DNA of 10,165 nt, from the NCBI GenBank assembly GCA_003554505.1, contig PWGS01000289.1:1-10165 (forward strand), read 5' to 3'. Below are positions 1 to 6,429 of the stretch, piece after piece; position 1 is the first letter of the stretch, and every line of letters begins with the position of its first letter. This DNA comes from Desulfonatronospira sp. Its GTDB lineage: Bacteria; Desulfobacterota; Desulfovibrionia; Desulfovibrionales; Desulfonatronovibrionaceae. A model generated the notes under the pieces. It was not told the DNA's origin and made no database searches. It saw only the letters and a program-made list of their open reading frames with translations. A program made the position numbers and the translations under genes.

Positions 1-255
1 CTGACAAAATGGACAGGTTTTCCCTATATAGCTTTGATTTAAATATCTATTAGACTGCTTGAAATATGGCGGAGCAGTAAATAAAGCATCCTTAAATTGC
101 TCTACTTTGGAAAGAAGGGTCCACTCTTTTAAATGTTTAGACCATATATAAGTATCCCCATCAATAATATTACTTTTTATCATTGCTTCAATATTACTAG
201 TTGTAAAAGGTCCTATAGCTTTTTTATATTTATGATTATAATACCAAAATTCCAT
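1..255 (-). CDS. GYF_2 domain + RING-type zinc finger protein, N-terminal part (cut by window edge)
   Basis: An open frame starts at ATG 255 and runs off the left edge after 85 codons without a stop. Residues 1-50 look like a GYF_2 (DUF4339) domain: WYY at 4-6, GP at 15-16, the hydrophobic T-x-x-W at 35-38 and a second W at 45. GYF_2 domains usually bind proline-rich peptides or act as adaptors in bacterial membrane proteins. After a linker, residues 75-85 read SYIGKTCPFCQ, nearly matching the start of the RING finger encoded at 8004-6430 (SYVGITCPYCQ), so C81 and C84 are probably its first two zinc ligands. A GGGAGG ribosome binding site lies about 12 bases upstream of the ATG. The gene follows the JAB-LysM gene after a 141-base gap on the same strand. 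The domain calls come from motif recognition and the rest of the protein is unseen. Confidence 0.8.
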   Translation of the reverse strand, partial: MEFWYYNHKYKKAIGPFTTSNIEAMIKSNIIDGDTYIWSKHLKEWTLLSKVEQFKDALFTAPPYFKQSNRYLNQSYIGKTCPFCQ

Positions 256-396
256 CTATGATTTAGCCCTCCCTTTTAATATGAACCCAAAGTAGCAAAC
301 TATAAATCAAGCAATCCGCATAAATTAGCCATTAATGGTTGAAAACTACTCTTTTTAAAAAAAGTATTCCATGAACTTAAAGTAAAATATCTAAGT

Positions 397-1422
397 TTAC
401 CGGTCTATGTCAACGAGTTTTTCTGGTATTAAGAGTTTTTGCCCGGGTTTTATTAGATCGGGATTATCTATATTATTTAAACTAGCTAGCACTGGATATA
501 ATTCAGCGTCATCTAAATACTTTTCACTTATTGTAGATAATCTATCACCATCTCCAACAGTATACACAAGGTAGGTGTCCGTGGCTTCAGCTTGTTCTAA
601 TTCTTCTTCTAATTTATCCACTTCATCTTGCATATATGTTATTTCTTCCTCGGCAAACATAACACTTTCTTGCTCTTTGGAAACTTTATCCTGAGATACA
701 GCTAGAGCAGCTTCTAATTCATCAATTCGTTTATTCGCTTCCTGATTAGTAATAAACAAATAACCACTAATCAATAATAGAGCTGCTATTGCAGCAGCAG
801 ATACTACATTGCTAAGCGCTTTAGGCTTTTTCTTTTCAGTATCCAGTGGCATTGTGGGGGGAACTGGCGGTTTTGGCTGGATAGTGGTTTCAGTTTCAAA
901 TGGAATCTTGACAATACTACCACTATGCCATCCAAAATAGCCATGCTGCCCGGCTAAAGGATCAACTACATAAGCAACTTGCCAAAGCAAATTAAAAAAA
1001 TACTGGTGTATAAACTTATCGTATCCAGATAAAAATATTCCAAAACCAGGATGAGTATGGAACCAGCCAACGATAGTATAATCAGGATACTTTTCATCTT
1101 TAACTTTATTAATATAGTCCCAGGTATTGTGCGTAAAAGTAACGCTTCCTTTTGCTGCTTCAGTATAGCGCGCTTCTATTGCAGCTTTTACAAATATGCG
1201 ATAATGGCCATCCTTCTCCTCATAACTACCTAAAAGCACCCCGGCTAACTCTTGAGAAGTATCGCTTAAAGAATAGTCATATATAAACTTGGCTGAAGCT
1301 TCATTCATATATGCAAAAATCTTGTTACCGTTTTTATCTTCAGCAGGTTGTTCATGCTTCTTTCCAGATAATTCTATCTCAGAATCTAAATCTTCATTAT
1401 CATATTCTCTTGAATCGCTCAA
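397..1422 (-). CDS. JAB/JAMM isopeptidase fused to TM helix, coiled coil and LysM
   Basis: Counting from TTG 1422 (341 residues): an acidic tail at 1-30, a JAB/MPN metalloprotease domain at about 35-175, a Pro-rich linker, one membrane helix at about 203-224, a coiled coil at about 226-280 and a C-terminal LysM at about 285-332 (YTVGDGDRLSTIS ... IKPGQKLLIP). The JAMM zinc site is complete: E58, H122-x-H124, S132 and D135. JAB enzymes cleave isopeptide or peptide bonds after the C-terminus of ubiquitin-like proteins. The helix should leave the protease in the cytoplasm and place the LysM outside on peptidoglycan; that topology is inferred from positive charges (KKKPK) before the helix. Start choice: the AGGAG at 1431-1435 abuts the GTG at 1431 but sits 8 bases before TTG 1422, so TTG is preferred; GTG would add three residues. 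It is the last gene of a run beginning with the RDD gene. A clear homologue lies at 8158-8799. Confidence 0.88.
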   Translation of the reverse strand: MSDSREYDNEDLDSEIELSGKKHEQPAEDKNGNKIFAYMNEASAKFIYDYSLSDTSQELAGVLLGSYEEKDGHYRIFVKAAIEARYTEAAKGSVTFTHNTWDYINKVKDEKYPDYTIVGWFHTHPGFGIFLSGYDKFIHQYFFNLLWQVAYVVDPLAGQHGYFGWHSGSIVKIPFETETTIQPKPPVPPTMPLDTEKKKPKALSNVVSAAAIAALLLISGYLFITNQEANKRIDELEAALAVSQDKVSKEQESVMFAEEEITYMQDEVDKLEEELEQAEATDTYLVYTVGDGDRLSTISEKYLDDAELYPVLASLNNIDNPDLIKPGQKLLIPEKLVDIDR

Positions 1423-1430
1423 ACCAATCA

Positions 1431-1438
1431 CTCCTCTT
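1431..1438 (-). promoter_or_regulatory. Ribosome binding site that decides the JAB-LysM start
   Basis: On the minus strand this reads AAGAGGAG. It overlaps the first base of the upstream GTG candidate and lies 8 bases before TTG 1422, so spacing favours TTG as the initiation codon. Confidence 0.6.
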
Positions 1439-1472
1439 TTTAAATTACTCGGCCCGGGCTACCTCCTAACCT

Positions 1473-4469
1473 TTAATCATTGCTTAAAAACAAACATTCC
1501 ACGGGTGTGTTTCTGTTTGTTTCTGTACCATCACCAAGGCGACCGTAGGTATTGGAACCCCAGGCCCAAAGAGTTCCATCTTCTGTTAAAGCATGACCAT
1601 GGTAACCGCCAGCACTAATAGCTATGGCGTTTTGCAATCCCTCAACTTGTACCGGACTAGTTTTATTTTCGGTAGTCCCATCACCTAAACGGCCATCGCT
1701 ATTAGAGCCCCAGGCCCAAACAGTACCATCACCTTTTAGGGCATAGGAGTGATAATCACCGGCACTAACAGCTACCACATTGTTTAACTCGCTCACCTGC
1801 AGCGGTTCGCTTCTACTTTGGGTGGTGCCATCACCTAATTGGCCAAAAGTATTGCTTCCCCAAGACCAAACTGTGCCACCATTCTTTACAGCCAAAGCAT
1901 GGCCGCTACCAGCGCTGATCACTTTTACATTATTAAGTCCATCAACCTGTTCGGGACTGGTTACAGAAGACCAAGACTTTTCACCTTTTCCAACCTGGCC
2001 TTGACTATTAGAACCCCATGCCCAAACTCTTCCATCATTGGTTAAAGCAAGCGAAAACGAACTCCCTCCACTAACTGTCTTGACATCACCAAGACCGCTT
2101 ACTTGAACCGGCACATTTCTATCTGTCTGGGAGCCATCACCCAATTGTCCATGTGCATTGTAACCCCAAGCCCAGAGGGTTCCATCATTTTTCACAGCTA
2201 AAGAATGGGAATTACCGGCACCAAGTGACTTAACATTACTTAGGGTATGAACTTTTACCGGATTACCCTTGTCCTTGGCACTACCATCACCCAGCTGTCC
2301 TTTAGAATTATTTCCCCAGGCCCAAACATAGCCCTCATTCGTTACTGCCAGGGAATGAAACCGGCCAGATTTAACAGTTTCAGTTACATCTAAGTCGGGA
2401 ACCTGGATGGGTTCAAGATAACGATCTTTCATTAATCCATCTCTATTCCAATTACCTAGCTGGCCTTGATTATTGCTTCCCCATGCGCTGATTTTACCAT
2501 CTTCTCTTAAAGCAAGCGTATGTGATTCCCCACTACTAATCATTACCTCTGTTAAATCATCTATTTCTTTATCAGGTACCAGTTCTGGTTCCGGCTCTGG
2601 TTCAGGTTCTGGTTCTGGTTCAACTTCGGTTTCTTCTTTTGTAACCTTAACCACCGCCGAATCCTCAAGGGGCTCCATCATGCCCCCATGTTTCATAATC
2701 ATAGTACTTGCTGTAACTTCATACTCGCCTTCAATATCACTATCACTACGATAGAAGCCATCTTCATCAATATTACCGCCACCTGATACTTCCCAGTTAA
2801 TCTTGTTTATACTAAGCGATTCACCTTCCTTGTTTTCAACAATTGCATCAAACTGAGTACTTTCCCCGGATGCAATTTCAGCTTCTTCAGGCATAACACT
2901 CAGTTGTGGAGCGGTACGTACGTAAAAAACTTTCTCATGTTCAGTTTCATCAGCAATAGCATATATGACTTGAGCAACAAATAATTCGGCAGTACGGGCA
3001 AATCTCCACCATATATTGCCAAGCAGGTCAATTAAAAACTGCTCTCCTTGTTTTGCGGCCCATTCTCGAGTTATATCCCAAAAATAGCCGGCAAGTCTAT
3101 AAGCACCCCCCATATAACTGGCTTCTTGCCACTCTTCTTCTTCCAAACGTTGAGAATCTTCCCGCAAGTATTCATAAAGAGATACTAAAGCTGCCAATTC
3201 ATCACGTTCCTCCAATAATTCCGGACCGATTGGCCAAGGCAAAGGGTCCCCCGTCGCCAAGCGGTGCAATGCATCTATCCAAGTCATAGCTATAGCATCC
3301 CAACTGGAAGCTGATAACATTAACGAGCTTTCGCCGCCAACACCATAAAAAGTATAAACTAGATCTTTTTGCTCATTAGGCGCAAGATACCCCTGCCGAG
3401 AAGTAAAACGGTTGAAATGCCAATCACCGGGTGCTTCCACAGAAAGCTGGTTTACCCCTGAAGAGGCCTCCAAAGAATACCAGGGGCTACTACCAAATCC
3501 CATAATTAAGCCCTCTACTGCCTCCAATTTAACTATTACTTCTGCATGCCCCTCTTCGGTTATAGAGGTCTCTTGCGAATCGGAAAACAAAGGGGAATTT
3601 TCGTCTATTTTATGAAAGACCGCCACTACAAAGCTGCTCAATTCTTCAACTTGTAATTGAATCTCTTGATCGGAAACTTCTACAAGTCCACCAGGCAAGC
3701 CAAAACCGTCTTGCCCCTCATAGAGGATCATAGTTTTCTCAGTATCAAGATCAGCAGGAATTAAAAAGTTAAGTTCAACCGGCGGGTGTTCAGGTAGCTC
3801 AGCTTCGGTATAAATCTCAATATCATAAGCACCATGTATTTCAAGGATGCCATCTTTTTCCGGTTCTTCATAGGAAGTTGCTTTCAATCGAAGTTCAGCA
3901 TCCATATCTTGCTCTATTGGCCTAACCTCAATCTCTAATCCAGCAGGAGAAGTATATGCAACACCTTCAGCAGTAGAAAAATTTATATGTTCATGGTCTT
4001 CTGCAGCAGACTTTTGCTCTGTAAAAAAATCACCAAAAAGAAAAACTCCGGCGCCCCCACCTACAAAAAGGATAACAAGTACAGCTACAACACCTGCAAG
4101 TAAACCTTTTCTATTTTTTCTCTTTTTAGTTGATGAATATTCGGGAGGGGTGCCAGCTATATCGAAAGTTGATCGGTTATCCACACCCTGGTAATTATAA
4201 CTATGTTGGCGAGCAGATTCCGAAAATGTTCTTTTATTAGAAGTTGACCAGGATCCTGATTTAAGGGTTATTCCTTCTTGCTCTTCCGGTGATAAAGCTT
4301 CGTAGTCTAGATTTATGCTAACCTCTTTTTGGGCTTGATCAGAATTCGCCTCTTCTGATAGGTCTTTTACCTCAAGTTTTTCTTTCTTGTTTCTTTCTTT
4401 TTCAGAGTCGTCTGTATCCAAATCCTCAAGGTTGATTTCAATTTTTTTACGCTTTTTGGGATCTTCCAT
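1473..4469 (-). CDS. Large single-pass membrane protein with extracellular Ig-like domain and seven-bladed RCC1 propeller
   Basis: About 998 residues from ATG 4469. Residues 1-120 are a charged cytoplasmic tail with KIEINLEDLD at 9-18 and a weaker copy (VSINLD) near 50-55. A basic stretch (KKRKNRK) precedes one membrane helix at about 122-146. Outside follow a beta-rich region (about 165-390), a Trp-rich helical region (about 395-515), an Ig-like domain (about 520-610, resembling bacterial Big domains), a Pro-Glu linker (615-629), and seven RCC1 repeats (about 640-992), each with the S-G/A-G...H-S-L-A-L...DG...WAWG-x-N-x-x-G-Q-L-G pattern. Seven repeats are enough for one closed beta-propeller, in bacteria usually a protein-binding scaffold. 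The regions between 165 and 515 are unassigned. Start choice: a GTG at 4481 is in frame, but ATG 4469 has the GGTGGGG stretch upstream and aligns the tail motif with that of the RDD protein. Its stop is about 50 bases before the JAB-LysM start. Confidence 0.87.
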   Translation of the reverse strand: MEDPKKRKKIEINLEDLDTDDSEKERNKKEKLEVKDLSEEANSDQAQKEVSINLDYEALSPEEQEGITLKSGSWSTSNKRTFSESARQHSYNYQGVDNRSTFDIAGTPPEYSSTKKRKNRKGLLAGVVAVLVILFVGGGAGVFLFGDFFTEQKSAAEDHEHINFSTAEGVAYTSPAGLEIEVRPIEQDMDAELRLKATSYEEPEKDGILEIHGAYDIEIYTEAELPEHPPVELNFLIPADLDTEKTMILYEGQDGFGLPGGLVEVSDQEIQLQVEELSSFVVAVFHKIDENSPLFSDSQETSITEEGHAEVIVKLEAVEGLIMGFGSSPWYSLEASSGVNQLSVEAPGDWHFNRFTSRQGYLAPNEQKDLVYTFYGVGGESSLMLSASSWDAIAMTWIDALHRLATGDPLPWPIGPELLEERDELAALVSLYEYLREDSQRLEEEEWQEASYMGGAYRLAGYFWDITREWAAKQGEQFLIDLLGNIWWRFARTAELFVAQVIYAIADETEHEKVFYVRTAPQLSVMPEEAEIASGESTQFDAIVENKEGESLSINKINWEVSGGGNIDEDGFYRSDSDIEGEYEVTASTMIMKHGGMMEPLEDSAVVKVTKEETEVEPEPEPEPEPEPELVPDKEIDDLTEVMISSGESHTLALREDGKISAWGSNNQGQLGNWNRDGLMKDRYLEPIQVPDLDVTETVKSGRFHSLAVTNEGYVWAWGNNSKGQLGDGSAKDKGNPVKVHTLSNVKSLGAGNSHSLAVKNDGTLWAWGYNAHGQLGDGSQTDRNVPVQVSGLGDVKTVSGGSSFSLALTNDGRVWAWGSNSQGQVGKGEKSWSSVTSPEQVDGLNNVKVISAGSGHALAVKNGGTVWSWGSNTFGQLGDGTTQSRSEPLQVSELNNVVAVSAGDYHSYALKGDGTVWAWGSNSDGRLGDGTTENKTSPVQVEGLQNAIAISAGGYHGHALTEDGTLWAWGSNTYGRLGDGTETNRNTPVECLFLSND
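2583..2621 (-). repeat. Hexanucleotide repeat encoding the Pro-Glu linker
   Basis: Six and a half copies of a 6-base unit (GAACCA with synonymous variants such as GAGCCG and GAACCT on the minus strand) encode alternating Glu-Pro between the Ig-like domain and the RCC1 propeller. Such a tract gives a stiff extended spacer. Its copy number could change by slippage without breaking the frame, because each unit is two codons. Confidence 0.85.
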
Positions 4470-4530
4470 CCGCCCCACCACCCGATTATCATCTAGCTAT
4501 CCTAAGCTTCTTTACACTTCATGCGTCACA

Positions 4531-4929
4531 TTATTCAATTTGTTTTGTTACCCTGCCATCTTTTAAAGTTTTATAAAGATATCCATCAACATCATCATTT
4601 TGGTAGTAAACCCACTCATCAATAACATTTATTGCCCGGAATCCATCGTTGTTAACCCTGACTTTATCACTGCCATCAGTCCTTATTTTGAATATTCTTT
4701 TATCACTATCGTAGTTTCGATAATAAATCCAATCTCCTTTTCGAGCAACCAATCCATCATTTACTACATTTTCAGTTGTGTTGCCAACTATATATTCCAT
4801 AGTAACGAGGTGTAAATTTTTGGAGAATTCTTCAACTAAGTAATTCCCTCCTAAAAGAATCAGGCAAAAAATAATTAACAAAAATAAGGTAGTTTTAGTG
4901 AAGCTAAAAACTACCTTGTCGATATTCAT
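4531..4929 (-). CDS. Small membrane-anchored protein with two DUF5050-like repeats
   Basis: 132 residues from ATG 4929. A membrane helix at about 8-29 is followed by a linker and two tandem repeats of roughly 38 residues with the pattern W-I/V-Y-Y...Y/I-F/Y-K...DG (WIYYRN...IFKIRTDGS, then WVYYQN...LYKTLKDG). This is the repeat style of DUF5050/TolB-like propeller proteins, which normally carry more repeats; with only two it cannot close a propeller alone, so it may oligomerise or dock on a partner such as the RCC1 protein next door. The repeats probably lie outside the cell. The start overlaps the end of the RDD gene by 26 bases in another frame, suggesting translational coupling. A TTG at 4938 is a possible earlier start adding three residues; neither has a strong ribosome binding site. 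Function unknown. Confidence 0.72.
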   Translation of the reverse strand: MNIDKVVFSFTKTTLFLLIIFCLILLGGNYLVEEFSKNLHLVTMEYIVGNTTENVVNDGLVARKGDWIYYRNYDSDKRIFKIRTDGSDKVRVNNDGFRAINVIDEWVYYQNDDVDGYLYKTLKDGRVTKQIE

Positions 4930-5575
4930 CAACTTCAATGACTTGCGTATTCATAAGCATATCACCAAGCCGGTGCCCCTTCCCATGAAATAGGACTATT
5001 GTTTCATCGATTCCACTAAGCACACTACCTATTAAATTACGAACTACAGAATTGCCTTTTGTACAAGGGCGATTATCCTCTATCCTTACCACCATTAAGC
5101 CCAACATTTTTTTGCCTATGCTTTGGCCGTTACCTAAACCATCACGAATTAAAAACCATATCAATGGTATAAAGAAAAATAATACTGAAAATATAAAAAT
5201 CATTATATAGCTTCCTGATCCTGCTCTTCCATAGATTATTTGGGGCAATGATGAATATATTATCACCACGCCAATACCTGCCACAATAAATAGAATAAAG
5301 CTATCCACAAGATATGCCAAAATACGTTTGCCAATATTTGATTTGGGATAATCAAGGGCACCACTTGAAGCAACCCTTGATCCTGATTGATAAGAACGCG
5401 AGCTTGATGGGCTTGCTACTCCTGATTGAGAATAACTATAACTGGACACAGATCTTTTAGGTCGATCTTGTTCTTTAGGTAAATCAATATCTATCTTACT
5501 TGATTTTTGTGATGATTCATCATCTAAATCCTCCAGGTCAATGTCGATTTTATCTGACCTTTTACGTTTATCCAT
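4904..5575 (-). CDS. RDD family membrane protein with tandem tail motif
   Basis: 223 residues from ATG 5575, with GAGGTG six bases upstream. Residues 1-80 form a hydrophilic Ser-rich tail with two copies of a short motif: KIDIDLEDLD at 9-18 and KIDIDL at 27-32. Residues 81-215 match the RDD family: R84...D91 in the first helix (about 83-108), a second helix (about 121-144), the conserved GQSIGKKMLGL at 150-160, and HRLGDMLMNTQVI at 201-213. RDD proteins are small integral membrane proteins; some have been proposed as transporters, but here the tail shared with the RCC1 protein argues for a structural or docking role. The RDD domain is of normal length and appears intact. It is the first gene of the run RDD - DUF5050-like - RCC1 - JAB-LysM. 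Confidence 0.88.
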   Translation of the reverse strand: MDKRKRSDKIDIDLEDLDDESSQKSSKIDIDLPKEQDRPKRSVSSYSYSQSGVASPSSSRSYQSGSRVASSGALDYPKSNIGKRILAYLVDSFILFIVAGIGVVIIYSSLPQIIYGRAGSGSYIMIFIFSVLFFFIPLIWFLIRDGLGNGQSIGKKMLGLMVVRIEDNRPCTKGNSVVRNLIGSVLSGIDETIVLFHGKGHRLGDMLMNTQVIEVDEYRQGSF

Positions 5576-5662
5576 TCTTTACACCTCACTTTAAAATTTG
5601 ATTTGACAGTATGTACCGTTCTGGAAGATATATGACTGTTTCTTCTTTTTTTCCACTTGCCA

Positions 5663-5691
5663 ATTATATGCTCAATATACTTCATCAAACG
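5663..5691 (-). promoter_or_regulatory. Weak candidate promoter for the RDD-RCC1-JAB run
   Basis: On the minus strand a perfect TATAAT (5663-5668) lies 17 bases after CGTTTG (5686-5691), a poor -35 match. It would start RNA near 5656, about 80 bases before the RDD start codon. The -10 is good but AT-rich sequence makes chance matches common. Confidence 0.3.
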
Positions 5692-6224
5692 AGACAGCTT
5701 GATTGCTCACCTCCTCAGGCACTTCAATGCTATCTATGGGATCAAACTCCAAATAATCAAATACCATTATTTGGTTCATGCTAAAGTCTTCACCTTCACT
5801 TACCGCGTCAATGTTGAAATACATTTTACTTTCCGTTGGTAAATAGGTGTCCTGATCAACTGTTATGCTATAGGTTATATCTGATATATTCATTCCTCTT
5901 ATGAACCCCTCCATCTCAGGATCATGCAAAAACTCCGCACCGATTTGCACTTCAAATTCTTCTTCAATCTGTTTAGCAAAATCACCGTTTTCATCTTTAT
6001 AAGTCAACTCATAATGTTCATCTTCTATTTTCATGTTTACATCTTTTTTGTTTGCCAAACGTAGCATATAAATATATTCAAAAGGATCCTTATAAAATTT
6101 CAGTAAGGGTAACATCTACAAATAAATCTTCTTTAACCCAACCGTAATCTGGTAGATCCATATATAGAGTGTCGTCAGCTATGTACATTATTGTATCCAC
6201 TTTCACATCTGCGACATTCACAAA
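5672..6224 (-). pseudogene. Frameshifted, 5'-truncated remnant resembling a DUF6612-type lipoprotein
   Basis: Two reading frames carry consecutive parts of one protein. The upstream frame (6224-6090) includes DTLYMDLPDYGWVKEDLF and ends at TAA 6092-6090; the downstream frame (open from about 6115 to the stop at 5672) continues with LKFYKDPFEYIYMLRLANKK and then about 120 residues ending in an acidic, Pro-rich tail. The Y-M-x-x-P-x-x-G-W-V-K pattern followed by YxDPxEY resembles DUF6612-type surface lipoproteins of Firmicutes (LppX-like fold); that assignment is from memory of the family. The join needs a net +1 frame change near 6092-6110. Upstream there is an in-frame TAG at 6227-6225 and no signal peptide or lipobox, so the 5' half is missing. 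The reading frame opened at ATG 6115 has no convincing ribosome binding site, so the 147-residue product is probably not made as such. Confidence 0.75.
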
Positions 6225-6395
6225 CTACACCACTCTCATCATAAAATAAATTGCAATCTCAATTTCACATATTGACTCAAATATTGAACCTAAATTCGAG
6301 CGATAAAAAAGTAAGCTAAGATGGGTGTTAATAATTCTTGATGCATTAGTCTAAGTGCAGATAAAAATTTTTTCTATATTAAAGCTTAATTTCCT

Positions 6396-6425
6396 TTAAA
6401 AAATCAGGTTTACTTTATCATTCAT
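6396..6425 (-). pseudogene. Stranded translation start: 9-codon stub after the RING gene
   Basis: AAGGAG (6433-6438) lies 7 bases before ATG 6425, an ideal initiation site overlapping the last codons of the RING gene. The frame gives only MNDKVNLIF before TAA at 6398-6396. It most likely marks the original start of the gene whose 3' remnant lies at 6224-5672. A translated nonapeptide or leader is possible but less likely. The stretch 6395-6225 holds no long open frame on either strand. Confidence 0.5.
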
Positions 6426-6429
6426 AATA

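Noticed and set aside
329..338. Perfect 10-bp palindrome CCATTAATGG in the gap before the GYF_2-RING gene
   Set aside because: Short, AT-rich and without a recognisable promoter next to it; chance is a sufficient explanation.
349..370. Hairpin-like CTTTTTAAAAAAAG as a terminator for the JAB-LysM gene
   Set aside because: It is an AT-only palindrome with no loop, one mismatch and no G/C in the core; not a credible intrinsic terminator.
1289..1618. Plus-strand frame crossing the JAB-LysM and RCC1 gene boundary
   Set aside because: It lies opposite two well-supported genes, shows no domain or sensible composition, and has no good start site.
2583..2621. CRISPR or minisatellite array
   Set aside because: The 6-base period simply encodes Glu-Pro; there are no spacers and no cas genes in the window.
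2473..2754. Plus-strand open frame with a Ser-Gly repeat
   Set aside because: It is the antisense shadow of the Pro-Glu repeat of the RCC1 gene, with no ribosome binding site.
5588..5640. Repeat ACAGT ... ACTGT upstream of the RDD gene as an operator
   Set aside because: Only five bases per arm; expected by chance in a gap of this size.
5672..6115. Intact 147-residue gene
   Set aside because: The neighbouring frame carries the adjoining part of the same protein, so ATG 6115 is an artefact of the frameshift rather than a true start.
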